Assembly: GCA_947044405.1 (NCBI GenBank)
Contig: CAMRHE010000648.1
Location: 124,001 to 188,000, forward strand
Source: Leptodactylus fallax
Taxonomy: Eukaryota > Chordata > Amphibia > Anura > Leptodactylidae
Direction of reading: 5' to 3'
DNA: 64,000 nt
Below are positions 1-12,489 of this stretch, piece by piece. The notes below the pieces were generated by a model that did no database searches, had not been told where the DNA came from, and saw nothing but the letters and a program-made list of their open reading frames with translations. The position numbers and the translations under genes were made by a program. How positions within the stretch are numbered: position 1 is the stretch's first letter; each line of letters opens with the position of its first letter.

Positions 1-840
1 CGGTGTTGGTTGTACAGCCTAACCGCGGTGGGGAGGAAAGACTTCCGATAGCGCTCCTTCTCACACCTAGGGTGGAGCAGTCGGTCACTGACAGTACTGC
101 TCAGCGCGATCACAGTCTCATGCATGGGATGGGACTTCTTCTTCTGCATGGAGCTCACCACGGACAGTATCCTTCTGTCACCCACCACCTGCACTGGGTC
201 CAGTGGGCTCCCCAGGACAGAGCTGGCCCTTCTAATCAGCTTGTCAAGTTTATTTCTGTCCCTGGTTGATATACTGCTCCCCCAGCAGGCCACTCCAAAG
301 AAGATGGCTGATGCCACTACCGAGTTGAAGAAAGTTCTAAGAAGTGCCCCCCGGATTCCAAAGGCTCTCAGCTTCCTAAGCAGGTAGAGCCTGCTGTGGC
401 CCTTCCTGTACAGGGCCTCCATATGATCTGCCCAGTCCAGCTTATTATTAAGGAGCAAACCCAGGTACTTATAGGTGTTCACAATCTCGATGCCCGTCCC
501 CAGGATGTCCACTGGTTTAGGAGGGCTTCTGCCTTTGCGGAAGTCCACCACCATCTCCTTGGTCTTCCCCGCGTTAATCTTCAGGTGGTTCCGGTGGCAC
601 CAGTCCACAAAATCCCGGTTCAGTTCTCTGTACTCCCTGTCATCATCATCTGTGATGAGACCCACTATTGCAGAGTCGTCAGAATACTTCTGTAGATAGC
701 AGCTGGATGAGTTGCACCTAAAATCTGCAGTGTACAGTGTGAAGAGGAAAGGGGCGAGAACCGTACCCTGAGGTGCCCCCGTATTACAGATCACTGTACC
801 TGACACACAGTCTCGGGCTCTCACGTATTGAGGTGCACTA
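1..840 (-). mobile_element. LINE (L2/CR1-like) reverse transcriptase, 3' part
   Basis: Read on the minus strand, one frame stays open from about 840 to the window edge. It encodes the palm and thumb of a non-LTR reverse transcriptase. Recognisable pieces in order are GAPQGTVLAPFLF, the catalytic motif as YSDD, VDWCHRNHLKIN, KTKEMVVDFRKG, TYKYLGLLLNNKLDW, and a C-terminal tail with HPRCEKERYRKSFLPTAVRLYN. This tail is typical of L2/CR1-clade elements of fish and frogs. The clear similarity starts at about 840, so the copy looks 5'-truncated as LINE copies usually are. Its 3' end lies outside the window. No stop or frameshift is seen, which suggests a fairly young insertion. The clade is judged from motifs, not from a tree. 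Confidence 0.8.
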
Positions 841-849
841 TCCCATTTG

Positions 850-3800
850 TGTGGGGCAGCCGCTCTAATACATGCGATATGTAAATAGTATAAGCACAGT
901 CTGATCATTCTTTAGTGTGCCGCAATAGTTCATAGACCTCCTGTTCCATCTGTACATGGACGACTATATGGCGTTTTATAGACCGCCTTCTCCTTCTGTA
1001 TGTGCACAACTATGTGGAGGTTTGTGTCTCTGTGAATTATGGTAACTGGGTAATGAAATAATCGGAGACAATAAGGGCACCGGACACCGATACAGCTAAT
1101 TTTTATACCTTTTTATTAGCAATAAGCAGAGGAGCCATTAATAATAATGGCTTGTATTATATCCTACTAAATGATGGGTTGTGGATTTTATCTTAGGTCC
1201 ATGGAGTCTGAGCCCCTGTGATGGTTCATTTGACCATGCATAAATAAAAATAAGGCCCTGAGAGAAGAACCCCAACCCGATGATCCAGAGGAAGGCGAAA
1301 AAAAACCACAGAGATCTGAGTCTCAGGGGAAAAAAATAATTCCTCCCTGACCCCAAATATGGCGATCGATGATTATAACCCTGGATCATATCCATCTGCC
1401 TACTGCTGCGCCAAACCAAAAACCTGCCCCGAAGAGCTTGCTAGGAACAGACTAGGAAATACTGCCTGAAGGCTCACAATATATATAGATGTGTATACAA
1501 TAATATAGCATAATATCATCTCCTGTAATAATTGGGGTTATCCTTCTACATAGATTTTACAGACTAAGAATATTGCTCGAAGGCTTACAATATGTAAAGG
1601 TGTAGATACATCGTGTATCTCATCCCCTGTAATGATCCTGCTCCAGAGACCTTACAGACTACTGTATAGTAAGGAATCCTCTCTATGATGATACATAATA
1701 AATGATGACCATGATGGCCGCTTATCTCTAGGACGGGGGCTACACAGCTACTTCAGCCACAACACACATCACACAACCAAACATCACCATGTAGTGCAGC
1801 TGGCATCACAGCCAGTGAACACGAATGCAGTTGTGTCTCGATGACTCACAAGGGCGCAATCGCCCAACGATCCAGGTAATTTTCAGTTTTGGACCAGACC
1901 ATCAGTTGCAACTACTGCCGTAACAAATATTAGCTAATATATTAGCAGATTGTTTACTTGCTCATCATAACGCAACCACATTCACTTCCATTAGAATTAA
2001 TGGAAAAAGCGCTACACTGCGATCTCCAACCACATGACATATGCTGCAGCCAAGGCCGCCATGTAGCCCCGACCTCAGAGATAGGAGCCATCCTAGCCTA
2101 TAGAGAGGATTCCTGCCAATAAAGTCAGTCTCCAGATGTCTATTGACCGGAGATTGACTTCATGGCTTACAATCTATTTTGGAGGGTTCCTTCGATAAGA
2201 CCGACCGGTCCTGCTCTTCTGAGCTTAGAATCTAAAGAAACCCATCATTGACCTTTTAAGGACCTTGTTAAAACACAATTCCTGCAGCTGCGTGCAGGTC
2301 ATGAGCGGTTACACCTACACTGACCCCAAAAAATCATAGGGGGCAATTTTGGAGAAAAAAATAATGAAGGTGCTCATGGTATGAAGTATAGTGGGAGTGG
2401 TCATTAAAAGATTAATGTCTACCCTGCCCCAAGGAGCTTACAATCTAAAAGAAGGAACCCTCTAATCCCTAGTCGAATATAAGATGTGTTCTGTGATTTC
2501 TTGGCTTGCAATCAGAAGTTTTCGTTGCATTGACTTGACTTGTTGTGTTGAGATGATTTTCTTCTTGAGAAGACTTTGCGTAAAGAACTTCTGCTCATTC
2601 AAAATAAAGGAGAAAAACAAAATTAATTCTTTCCTCTGATCTTCTGATTAACCTAGCCCCACCCCTGAGCTGCCCAGCGCCATTCCTGCAATTCCTAGCT
2701 ATACTTTAGCTCTACTATTAGCATTTACACTTAATAAACTGCATTTAGATTGGGCTGTGAGGCTGCTAACACCCCGGGAATTTGTGGGATCTCTCTTTAC
2801 AGAAAAATGCTCCTTAGAAAATCTATGATTTTACGTTGAGGTTTACTCTGCAGAAAAACTGGAAAATTACATCTGCAATTATTGATATAACAGGACCCTG
2901 ATAATGTACCACCACCACCACTTCTGTTCTCCTGGGGATTCACATCCCCCTATAGATACTATGGAAAGACATTGTTTATTGTACGTAATCTGGCCAAACC
3001 CGTTTGGTCTAGTTTTTAAGATACAAAATATGAAATGATAAATGTTGGGTATAAGACTCCGGGACTTACCTCTAAATGGCTATGGATGAGGCTGCTACAT
3101 CCATATGCTAATGGAGAGGCTGAAATAAAGTGATATATAGAAAGTGAGTGATTATTAAACATGAAGCCGTCACCATCACACAGATGTCAAATTATTCACA
3201 ATACAAGGACCTGAAGAGTAATGGAAAGTGAGGCCACATGACTGCCCACTGAGACCGCCCACAGGAAGTGACATCACATGTCAGGGGGTTGTTGTCTCCA
3301 GCTATTAAAGCTGTTTCTTGGTTGACTGGACATGAATCTCATATTTACTAACACCCACACCTCATGTATTATATGTCCCTAATATTTTCTTATATACAAA
3401 GTGCCAGCATTGTGGTGGGAAAAAGTCACAAGCTTCCCCCCCTCCCCCCCTCTAGAGATGACATTGGCCTCATTGGTCATGTAGCGTAATACGCCAAGTG
3501 ACCTACATGGCCACTGAGGCCCAATCGCAGGCCTCTGCGGTCACTGACGTCATCTCTGGAGGGCGGATGAGCCCAGGAGAGGTGAGTAACATTGTTTGTT
3601 GTGTTTGATCGCCTCTCTGGGGCCTCTGCTTTTTATACTCTGGGGTTTCTTCAGAATTTGTCACTGTGTGAACCCCTGCCGATAGTTGGATGTACCCCGA
3701 CTTTAGAACCACTGACCTAGACAACCACATGACCCCAGAAGCTTCTCTGCAGTGGCGATTTGCTGTATCATATCTCACTATAAAAGGAGGTGTCTCTTAC

Positions 3801-3937
3801 TGCTACTTTTAAACGTCTGTCGAGTGCCGTGCCCAGGACTGTTACTGGCGGTACATTTCAGCATGCTATTTCCAATACGTATGTTGGCTGCCTATACGTT
3901 CCACTGTTATATTTGATATGATTATATTTCTTTTCAG
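850..3937. other. non-coding; no GSS exon recognised
   Basis: About 3 kb without a supportable gene. I looked on the plus strand for the GSS exons that precede position 3938 (the substrate-binding and lid regions upstream of residue about 204) and found none, so they probably lie left of the window. A minus-strand open frame at 1138-1419 has no recognisable motif. The stretch has AT-rich unique-looking DNA, a C-rich run near 3437-3452, and a GC-richer patch at about 3480-3790 that may be an old repeat. Confidence 0.5.
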
Positions 3938-4018
3938 GGCTGTTGTCATGTTTTTGGTTGAGAACGTGCAGAGGAACATTTTTGATCACCGTTACATTGA
4001 GAATGAATTGTGGAACAG
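3938..4018 (+). CDS. GSS: GSS exon (about residues 204-230)
   Basis: Acceptor is TTTTCAG and donor is AACAG/GTAATA. The exon begins with the last base of a split codon and reads [20 protein letters not shown] and onward to a split arginine. It is the most 5' GSS exon present. Confidence 0.93.
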
Positions 4019-7000
4019 GTAATATATTTTTTTGTAACAAGAACACCCTGAAATCTGAAGAACACAGGCTATAGATGTATCATTAGTTGTTTGGTCTGCC
4101 CTAAAAGCAGTCAGTTCTGACCAGTTGAAAATCGCCTGAGAAATACTGAGGTATTGGCTATTTATGTCATGAGAAGAAATGTCCTCATCGGTCTTCTGGG
4201 AGGAAAAGCTCTTTTTACATCTATTTGTGTTTTATACATATCATACATGTAATTGGTATGGCAGTAAACATATTTGTACTTACTAATGTGTATTTATACA
4301 TTTGTGCTTAATAATTTATAGCACACTTTTACAATTTTCTTTATAATTCTTCAGCAGCTGCATAACCTCTTTTTGAAGAGAAAAAGAAAGCTTGATTGAG
4401 ACATCTTTTTATGACATTGCTTCTTCTGCAATGTGAAGCGTTGTGCTTCTTTGTATTCTCAATGTATTATGACATGTATTTGTATGATGGGTAGAATTTA
4501 TTAAGACTGGCGTATTGTATGAGAGTCTTAATCTAAGTAAAATGCTCCAAATTTATTGAGACATATACCTACCCATAAGTCAGAAAACCAATCTATACCC
4601 ACTATGAGCTGGCATAGGTTGGCGCTATAATTTCCGCAACTTTCTGGGCAAATCATTGGAAAGCCGTCAGGCCACAAGCGACTACTCCCTCCTGCCATTG
4701 CACCAAAATTTGCCAATTTTTTTTTTTTATACAAAATAAAAAATTGATATATACGTGTTTCCATTGTTCTTAACTTTACTTACATTTCCATTTCTAGAAA
4801 TATCAAAGTAATCAGGAGACGTCTCACAGATGTCTATGAGAGAGGGTCTTTGGATAAAAAGAAGTGTCTATATGTGTAAGTAGTGCAACTACTTTACATT
4901 ATTTGAGTTACGTGCAAGTCCAAGGGACATTAAAGGCATTATGCATCCCTCATTGATAATTCACACCTGAGCCATACTAACATGTCACTTTCTTCTAGGG
5001 ATGGATATGAGGTTGCAGTGGCCTACTTCAGAACTGGATACATGCCTCAGGATTACAGTGAGCAGGTTCGCATATCCAGCTGATCATTTTTGTAGTGGAA
5101 TGAAAATAGTTGGCTTACTAGAACCTTAAAGGGGTATTCAGAGATGTTTTTAAAAGCTGGGCAGAGAGCAGATAGCCAAAAGAAAGTACAACTAGGCTAA
5201 CGGACTACCTGACGCAGGGCCCGGTCTTGTCGGTCTGGAGCTGATGACTTTACATCCATTGTTCATGTCACTGCTCAGCCCATCCCTGGCCACAGCAGTT
5301 ACTTGTACATGAGTGACACGTGATCAATGAGGCCGGTAATTGGTTTTGTGAATGATAAATCTGATGCCATCACTTCATCCAGTTTGATGGGGACTGAAAA
5401 CCAGACCCTGCAGCACTGGAAGGGGAGGTCCTTTAGCAGGTGAATTAGATTTTTTCTTATTTTTATATGGATATCTGTTCCCCTTTTAAAAAAAACCAAA
5501 AAAAAAAAAAACCTCTGAATATTCTTTTAAGATGTCTCTTGGTTTGTGCTGAATGGCTGATGGCCTTGCAAGGACAAATAACACTTTATTATGCTCTATT
5601 ATGCAGAACTTTTTTGTCCTTTGGACCTTGGCTATCTCGTTGAAATGAATGGAGAGTGGGACATGCATTTTTGACCTCTGCTCCATTCAGGCTGGGTAGA
5701 ATAATTCCATCATTCTCATGATCATTGGGGTCCTGATGGTTGGATCCCCTCTAATCTGCAACTTATCCTGTGGATAGAGGAAACATTGCTGAAGAGGAAA
5801 AAGCCCTTTAAATGGAGTTTATATTATGATATGTGATATGAATGGTGCTCACAGGTGTAAAATACAAGAAATTGTAGTCTATAAAAGAATCGTTCTGCTT
5901 GTTTAGGCATGGGAAGCTCGACTAATGATGGAAAGATCCAAAGCAGTGAAATGCCCAGACATAGCAACACAGCTTGTCGGTACCAAGAAGGTGCAACAGG
6001 AACTGAGCCGCCCTCTTGTACTGGAAAAGATTCTGCCTGACCAACCAGAGGCTGTTTCCCGAATCAGAGAAACTTTCGCAGGCCTGTACTCCTTGGATAT
6101 TGTACGTGGATGTTTAGATGGTAAAATATAAAGTGGTGAAAACACAAACATTCTCCCTAATCCAGATGTATCATGTATAAATAAGAATGGCAGTTCTTGC
6201 TATTTCTCCACCACTCCTCAATTGCACTTAAAAGAAATAAGTTTGGAGAAAAACAAATAGTTTTGAGTTGTGAATTGTGGCCTAATACAATTCATGTCCC
6301 CAGTTGCTGAATACTGTACCTTGCACTAGGTTCACACTAGCGTTCGTCTCTCAGTCGTTCGGATCTGCTTGGGGACCTGAAAGATGGAGAGCCCATCCAC
6401 TAAAAGAGCGGTCACCCACAGACTCCGGGTGTCCGTGGGTGACCGCTCACATCTTGATAAGTCTTACATATCTTGTAACCTAGATTTCCTTGTGACACAG
6501 ACAATATTACTGTAGCATTTTCATGCAGCAGAGAACATTGCATTATGTGCGTTCAGGTTAACTTTTAACAAGATCTGTCAGCAAAAAATGTTGCCTTACA
6601 AGACAGTATATTATGGCTACAGGTTCTTACTGCTAGTACTCAGAACAGCCCAGAAAACGTTGTGCCTTTTGGCTACAATGAGTGCTGAAAGAATACTCCA
6701 TAAACATTTCACGAGTAATGTAGTACAAACTGCAGAATGGTGTTCAGTAACAAGTCCGTCACATTGACAGCTTAGTCTCCTCCAGCCTCCTTCTCTCCTG
6801 AAGGATCTTTATAAGTTGATTTATGAGCAGATCAAAAACTGTCATAAATCAGCCTAAAAAGGAGAGAGAGACCAAGAAGACAGACAGTGATTCTGATGGA
6901 TTTGCTACTGAAAAGCTGCAGAAAGCAAATTTTGTATGTCTTTTTAACCTCAAAATGGCATCTGTAGCCTGTTGACTGATTCTTTAGCATCCAGCAGAAA

Positions 7001-10000
7001 CCTAAATTCTCATCAAAACCTGATTTTCTGCAAATGTTTTAACTTGGGTAGATGATATATAAATGTATGCATTTTTCTTAATTCAGGGTGAAGAAGGAGA
7101 TCAGACTGTGAAAATTGCATTGGAAAACCCTGACCAATATGTATTAAAACCACAGAGAGAAGGCGGAGGTGCATATTATTTATATATAATATATTCCTTA
7201 TTGGTGGTGGTAAATTATACAGTGGTTCCTAAAGTTAGAATATTTATTGGTTCCAGGACGATCATTGTAACCTGAAACCAGAAGTTTATGGAAAACTAGT
7301 AATTGGTTGCGGAGACACCAAAATGTCACATAAAAATGTGAAAAGTAAAGATTAAAGAAAAATCATTGGATAACTAATATAGATATAGCGAATCCTTATG
7401 CAGAAAAGTTAGATAGAGCTACTGGAGGCTGTAAATCACTTTCTATGGTGCTGACAGGAGCTTTTTCAGGGTCCTGTAGAGTACACCCAGCATGTGAAAA
7501 TAACACAGAGCTGTTCTCACCTGGTGGCCAATGGCTCCAATTCATCTGGTTTTAAGTTACAATGACCAGAAAAGACCATTGTATGCTGAAAATATTGTAC
7601 CCTGAGGCCATTGTAACTCGAGGGACCACTGTATTGTGTTAAAGAATATGGTTACAATAAAATCTGTAACTAAACAGTTTGTATAGTAACAATGAACCAC
7701 CGCTGTGTGGAGGAAAAAGCCCTCGTAGGTTGGAATTCTGAGATTGATGGATCGACAACGTATAAACTTGTGTGAGGGACACAATGGTCTCTGATGAATC
7801 CTTGAGATCCAGTCATGCAAACCTACAACACAGTCCACCGAGCTGGCAGACTTTTGTTTGGTGCATCTTACATGCTGGTATGATGCCGCATTCTGTGGCA
7901 GTGCCATTCTCCATACCTGGAACCTGATTCTTTTACAATTATTCTTTAGCTTTCATTTTTTTTTCATTCCTTCATCTTTTTTGAGGGGGGGCATTGATCA
8001 CTATAGACCTGTAGATCTGGCTATGGTCCCTGTTAAAAACTAGTTAAAATTGCTCCATATTACTGCCTGCTAACACTGATGGTCTGTGCTGCGTGTAGGA
8101 TTTGTTAGCCGGCCTATCTCCTCTAGTTCTAAAAATGATAAGAGAGATCCAGGTAGGAGAAAAGACCCTGATAACTTCCGAAGCAGGGTTTCCAGCCAGT
8201 GAGAGGAGAGTTCAGCTGTTGGGAACCTGTCACACTGCAAATGCAGACCAGTATGGCCTCCTGCACATGACCGTGCGTAGTGTATGGTTCAGTAAAAACG
8301 ACAATGATTGGTTTCCATGTGTCATCCGTGGTTTTCACTGACCCATACATTGAAAATGAACGCACGCACGTACGTACAGGTATGGGACCTGCTCCATATT
8401 TTGCGACTCTTCAGTTCAGCCCGGATACATAGCCACAAAAACTATGGCCCATTGAAATGTTTGGGGATGTACTTTATCTGCAATAGTGGATAAAATGCAT
8501 GTTCATGTGCATGAGGCCTTAGTCAGCTGCATGTTATAGAGCAGGATATATAGTTTTGGGGGAGAATATCCTTAGGAGTCCAGTAGGCAGTCACACACAA
8601 TGATTTACAGCCTTCCCTGTATGAGAAGGTATACAGAGGTGACTGTCTAAGTAGGGTCAACTACTGGACCTCTAAGCCCAGAAGGAGAAAGGTTTTCAGT
8701 CCATAAATGACAGGTTATACTTATTATTTCCCCACACATCTACAGTGTATATCAGTCTGCTCAGCTCCTGCTGCTGCCTGCAGATCTGGCTGCATTTTCT
8801 ATGTGTCAGGTCCCCATTACACTAAAGCAGTCTGCAATATGAGGATTGTAGCTAGTCCTACTGCAATTCATGTGCTTATACTTTTACTGTATTTCTTTCA
8901 TCAGGAAATAATATCTATGGTGATGAAATCAGAGAAATGCTAGAAAAGGTTAAAGACAGCACAGAGCGCACTTCTTATATACTCATGGATAAGATCAAGC
9001 CTCAGCCAGTAAGGAGCTGTCTTCTGAGAGCCAATGGCAAAGTCCAGGTGTCTGAATGCATCAGTGAGCTGGGAATGTTCGGTGTATATGTGAGGTAAGT
9101 GTCCCTTCCATGTGGTATCTCAGTGGCTCGCACCTAATATGATGAAACAGTCTGAAGATTGCATGTTGCAAGAGACGTCATTTTTCGCAGAGGTTCTTTA
9201 AGACTGCCATTGCTGTTTCCTGGTGTTGCATGGTTTCATCACTCAAACGATAAGATAATTCCTAATATTTTAGAAAAAGGAAATTTGCAGATCTCCATTT
9301 CTGAATACAGAGAGGCACATTGCTTACTGCAATGCCTTCGTTCCTGTTCTAGTGATTTGGGGGGGGATGCACAGACCACAACTCCATGTCATTTGGAGAC
9401 TTGTCCAAGATGTTTAAAGATGAACTTAAGTATAAACTGTGTATGTATCTGGGACCAGAACCACTGCATCCAGATGGAGAATGAATGGAGAGGGGGTCTC
9501 ACACTTGCATGGCATTCGCTGTTCACATCCATGGGAGTTAACTGAGCAAACATGCTTGGCTGCTTCAGTAATCCTATAGAAGTAACTGGAGTCACATGCA
9601 CAGGCTTCTCTCCATTCATTCCTACCTGTGTGCAGGGGCCAGCAGCTGACTTACCAAGGGGACAGGGTTTGATGGTGTGTGGACAACGTCTATCAGATGT
9701 TTATGTCCTATGCTGTGGATATGTCCCCTTAATGTGTAGTATGCTCTATTAGTGAGCTCTAAACCCTGTAGCTCTCCAGCTTGTGGCTGTGAGGACATGC
9801 TGGGTGCTGTAGTTTTGCAATACTTGGAGCGCACTACTATATTTTCTTATGGCATGTGTTCTCCATGTAGTTTGATGGGGATCTCAGTTATATTGTCTTG
9901 ACTAGTGTGGATTATAGATCTGTGAAATATATAAAGACAGCTATTTTATTAGTCTCATAAACCCATTCAATAGACATCTGGTAATATTTTGCCTGTTGGT

Positions 10001-10136
10001 TCTTACTTTTAGGCAAGGTGACAGGATGGTTCTCAATGAGCATGTGGGCCATCTTCTCAGGACGAAAGCCACTGAACATGCTGATGGTGGTGTGGCAGCT
10101 GGAGTCGCTGTCCTGGACAATCCTTACCTTGTTTAA
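3938..10136 (+). CDS. GSS: glutathione synthetase, 3' seven exons (partial gene)
   Basis: GSS catalyses ATP-dependent ligation of glycine to gamma-glutamylcysteine, the second step of glutathione synthesis, as a cytosolic homodimer. Seven exons join in phase: 3938-4018, 4798-4875, 4999-5065, 5907-6101, 7087-7168, 8905-9094 and 10013-10136. All have AG/GT borders. They encode 271 residues, matching the C-terminal 57% of the roughly 474-residue vertebrate enzyme. The eukaryotic ATP-grasp fold is evident: [20 protein letters not shown], the lysine of [10 protein letters not shown], the glycine-rich loop ([10 protein letters not shown] across the 7168/8905 junction), [12 protein letters not shown], and the C-terminal alanine-rich lid [16 protein letters not shown]. 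The stop is at 10134-10136. The 5' exons and promoter lie outside the window. ACSS2 follows tail to tail, as in mammals. Very confident. Confidence 0.97.
4798..4875 (+). CDS. GSS: GSS exon ([19 protein letters not shown])
   Basis: Acceptor TTTCTAG, donor GT/GTAAGT. It continues the split arginine and ends in a split valine. The reading matches the human stretch around IHVIRRTFEDISEKGSLD. Confidence 0.93.
4999..5065 (+). CDS. GSS: GSS exon ([20 protein letters not shown])
   Basis: Acceptor TTCTAG, donor GAGCAG/GTTCGC. Encodes the conserved AVxYFRxGYMP strand-loop. It is a short exon of 67 bp ending at a codon boundary. Confidence 0.93.
5126..5811. mobile_element. T2-like TTAA MITE (GSS intron)
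   Basis: TTAA at 5126-5129 is followed by AAGGGGTATTC; the right end reads AAAGCCCTT then TTAA at 5808-5811. T2 MITEs of Xenopus have TTAA targets and TTAAAGGRR-type termini. The interior holds the phrase ggggtcc..ggatcccc..cctgtggataga, which recurs in many other copies in this window. Another possible end near 5488 suggests that two elements may be merged here. Confidence 0.55.
5907..6101 (+). CDS. GSS: GSS exon (ATP-binding [14 protein letters not shown])
   Basis: Exactly 65 codons, from [20 protein letters not shown] to [10 protein letters not shown]. Acceptor GTTTAG, donor ATT/GTACGT. Holds the lysine-containing TKKVQQEL segment that contacts ATP in the human enzyme. Confidence 0.95.
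6327..6460. repeat. copy of the GGTTCACACTAG repeat family
   Basis: Starts with ctaggttcacactagcgttc and contains a near-perfect palindrome, gcggtcacccac / gtgggtgaccgc (6408-6449). The same opening phrase recurs near 15130, 18965, 40690, 41180 and 60230, so this is a dispersed anuran repeat. Its superfamily is not known to me. Confidence 0.5.
7087..7168 (+). CDS. GSS: GSS exon (VLKPQREGG)
   Basis: Acceptor TTCAG, donor GGAG/GTGCAT. Encodes [20 protein letters not shown] then KPQREGG, with the phosphate-contacting lysine and the start of the glycine-rich loop; the loop finishes in the next exon. Confidence 0.95.
7169..8904. other. GSS intron without recognised content
   Basis: 1.7-kb intron between the glycine-loop exons. 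I see no exon, clear inverted repeat or RNA gene in it. Open frames on both strands here carry no motif and lack splice-consistent continuation. Confidence 0.45.
8905..9094 (+). CDS. GSS: GSS exon (glycine-rich loop and core)
   Basis: Acceptor TTCATCAG, donor GTGAG/GTAAGT. Reads [18 protein letters not shown] through [20 protein letters not shown] to [12 protein letters not shown]. The PVRSCLLR and ISELG segments are highly conserved in eukaryotic GSS. Confidence 0.95.
10013..10136 (+). CDS. GSS: GSS terminal coding exon (alanine-rich lid, stop TAA)
   Basis: Acceptor CTTTTAG. Encodes [19 protein letters not shown] then [20 protein letters not shown] and TAA. This lid closes over the active site in the human structure. 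A candidate polyadenylation signal AATAAA lies at 10936-10941; nothing nearer was found. Confidence 0.95.
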
Positions 10137-10301
10137 CACAGGAATCTTGTGTGACCTCTAACTCTCAACGTGCCTAACCCCCTATGCTGGACACTGGAGG
10201 ATCTTCTGTATATCTTGTTCAAGAAGGCCTACATTATAGCGTTTTAGGTTTCTTAGTTGGAGTCTTCCAACTGTGTTCGCCAGTGAATGTCATGTAAGAC
10301 T

Positions 10302-10519
10302 TTAGGCTATGTTCACATCTATGGTTAGTTACACATTCTTCTGGTCCATTGGAAGCACGGATCTGTTCTATGATTGACATGAAAGGAGCCCGAGGGACTT
10401 ATGTTTTCTTTAACATAAATTGCCAGATGAAAAAGTCAGGCTTGCAGCACTTTTTTTTTTCCCGCAATTTCAGACTGCTCTGTGCCAGAGACTTTGAGGC
10501 AAATGTGAACCTAGCCTAA
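10302..10519. mobile_element. short inverted-repeat element (MITE), TTAGGCTA ends
   Basis: The left end TTAGGCTATGTTCACAT and right end ATGTGAACCTAGCCTAA are inverted copies with one mismatch. The 218-bp body has no coding content. Lies in the GSS 3' flank, possibly in the 3' UTR. Confidence 0.6.
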
Positions 10520-10958
10520 AATGTTACAAAAAGGTACAATCACGATAACTAAAATAAGAAATCTTTATTTGTATACACGTTAACCCCTAGTGTCACAAGC
10601 ACAAGGATTGTACAGTTAGGTTTTATTCACATAACCAAGCTCCATCTATGAAACATGGTCCGTGTACATGCCGTATTTCCTGAACTTGTTACTTACAATG
10701 CAATGAGCTGCTGAATGGCCAGAGCACTACGGTACTGAATAACAGCTTTATGTCACTTCAGTACTGTAGATGTCCATTTGGGAGCTCACTGCATCATATC
10801 TATCAGTGTGATACAGTCCGCACACAATGAGCGTTTGCAGTTGCAACACAATCGTGCGAATAATCTCTTACACACTAGAAGAACCTGGGCCTGACATACC
10901 GCATATGCTTTGATCTATTGCCATCATGGTAAATTAATAAAACTGAGCAGTAGATTCT

Positions 10959-11231
10959 AAGGCTACATTCACATGAAGGAGTTGCAAAAACGGCTGCTTT
11001 GCACCCAAGGGGTGCCTGTATTCACAGATCCCTAATACGTTGGAGTGTATTGAGGGATCTGTGAAAACAGACAAAAAATAGAGCATATTCCTTTTTTTGG
11101 TGGTCCATGGAAATTGGTCATGTGAATAGCCCCTGTTCACATGCATTGAATTTAATGCGATCATTTAAAATTAAAGCAAAAAAAAACAGCTTCACACAGT
11201 CGATATTCACTTTCGTGTGAATATAGGGTTA
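10959..11231. repeat. related TTCACATG inverted-repeat element, degraded
   Basis: Left aaggctacattcacatgaag and right cttTcgtgtgaatatagggt are imperfect inverted copies. Apparently the same broad family as the neighbouring 10.3-kb element. Confidence 0.4.
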
Positions 11232-12067
11232 ATATAACCACTTCACAGTGATCTCATACTAGCAGAAATGTCACAGTACGGCATCGGCAGGGGAATCAGC
11301 CCCTATACTCTAGTCTTTAAAATGGATCACTTGAGGGCATCTAAGTTTCCTATGAAATCCATCAGGGACTAGTATGAACTAATCAGTTGCCAGCTATCAG
11401 ATTTTGGGACCAGAGATACTGCAGGAAAACTACATTAACGCCGCCATATTTTACATCCATGTTATATGCACATGATTTTGCCAAACACAGCAGGAAATCC
11501 CATTGCAGAACAAAAAGCTTTCTATTTCTGTATTGGATTGGACTGAAGATAAGGACATGTGAATATGGCTTAAAAAGGTATTCTAAAGTAATGGCACAGC
11601 ACTTGGCTATGCCATGACTTTATTATCAGTGGGGGCCAACTTCTGGGACCCCTATTGATCCTGAGATACCTGAGCATTGGTGCAGCAGCGCTTTCTGTTC
11701 AGGGTAATAGCAGCATATCACCATTCAAGTGAACAGGGCCAGCTGCAGTTCTGTACACCGCTTGCTAGGAGCGCCACCATGCAGGAACAACGGTAACTGC
11801 ATGTAATCCATCACTGCAGCCCTGGCATTCTCAGGATCAGTTGGGGTCTCAGAGGGTAGACCACCACCAATCATAAAGTGATACCATGACTTTATAACAT
11901 CGAAATACTCCTTTTATCACGTTTATTTGTATCATGAGCCTAGTAAAGAATTTTAATTGTTGCTTAGTAGACTTTTTTTTGTTTATGACCAAACCCAGAT
12001 TTATCACTTACCATTTTATGGCTACTAGATATTTATACAAGGAAATTTTGTCTAAATGATCTTTAGA
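11232..12067. other. intergenic, nothing recognised
   Basis: Fragments of the ggacccctattgatcctgag type near 11640-11880 look like a T2-family core lacking clear ends. No gene seen. Confidence 0.35.
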
Positions 12068-12069
12068 TA

Positions 12070-12445
12070 CAGGTGCATCTCAATAAATTATAATATTTTT
12101 GAAACGTTCATTCATTTCAGTAATTCAGTAATACAATCCATAATCAGCGTCTTCCATGATTGTGTGTCCTACTGAACCAGACTGAGGGACCATTTAAAGG
12201 CTTAGGAAACCTTGGCAGGTGACACACTGAATTTACAATACTGAAATTTTTCACAATATTCTAATTTTCTTAGATTTTGGTTTTCATTACCTGTAATCCA
12301 TAATCAACATTTACAGAAATAAAACACTTGAAATAGAACACTCTGTGTGTAAAGAATCTAGAAAATATAGGACGTCACTTTTTTAATTTAATTGCTGAAA
12401 GAAATAAACGTTTCAAAGATATTCTAATTTATTGAGATGCACCTG
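12070..12445. mobile_element. Tc1/mariner-type MITE
   Basis: Inverted termini CAGGTGCATCTCAATAAATT and AATTTATTGAGATGCACCTG flank 376 bp. TA lies directly outside both ends (12068-12069 and 12446-12447), as expected for the Tc1/mariner superfamily. No transposase frame remains. The ends are near-perfect. Confidence 0.75.
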
Positions 12446-12489
12446 TATGTTGTGGATAGGTGTAGAATATTGCACTGGTGAGGCGTGTG

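Noticed and set aside
1138..1419. 93-residue minus-strand open frame with a hydrophobic segment
   Set aside because: No recognisable motif, no splice-consistent neighbours and no support as an exon of a GSS neighbour; probably chance.
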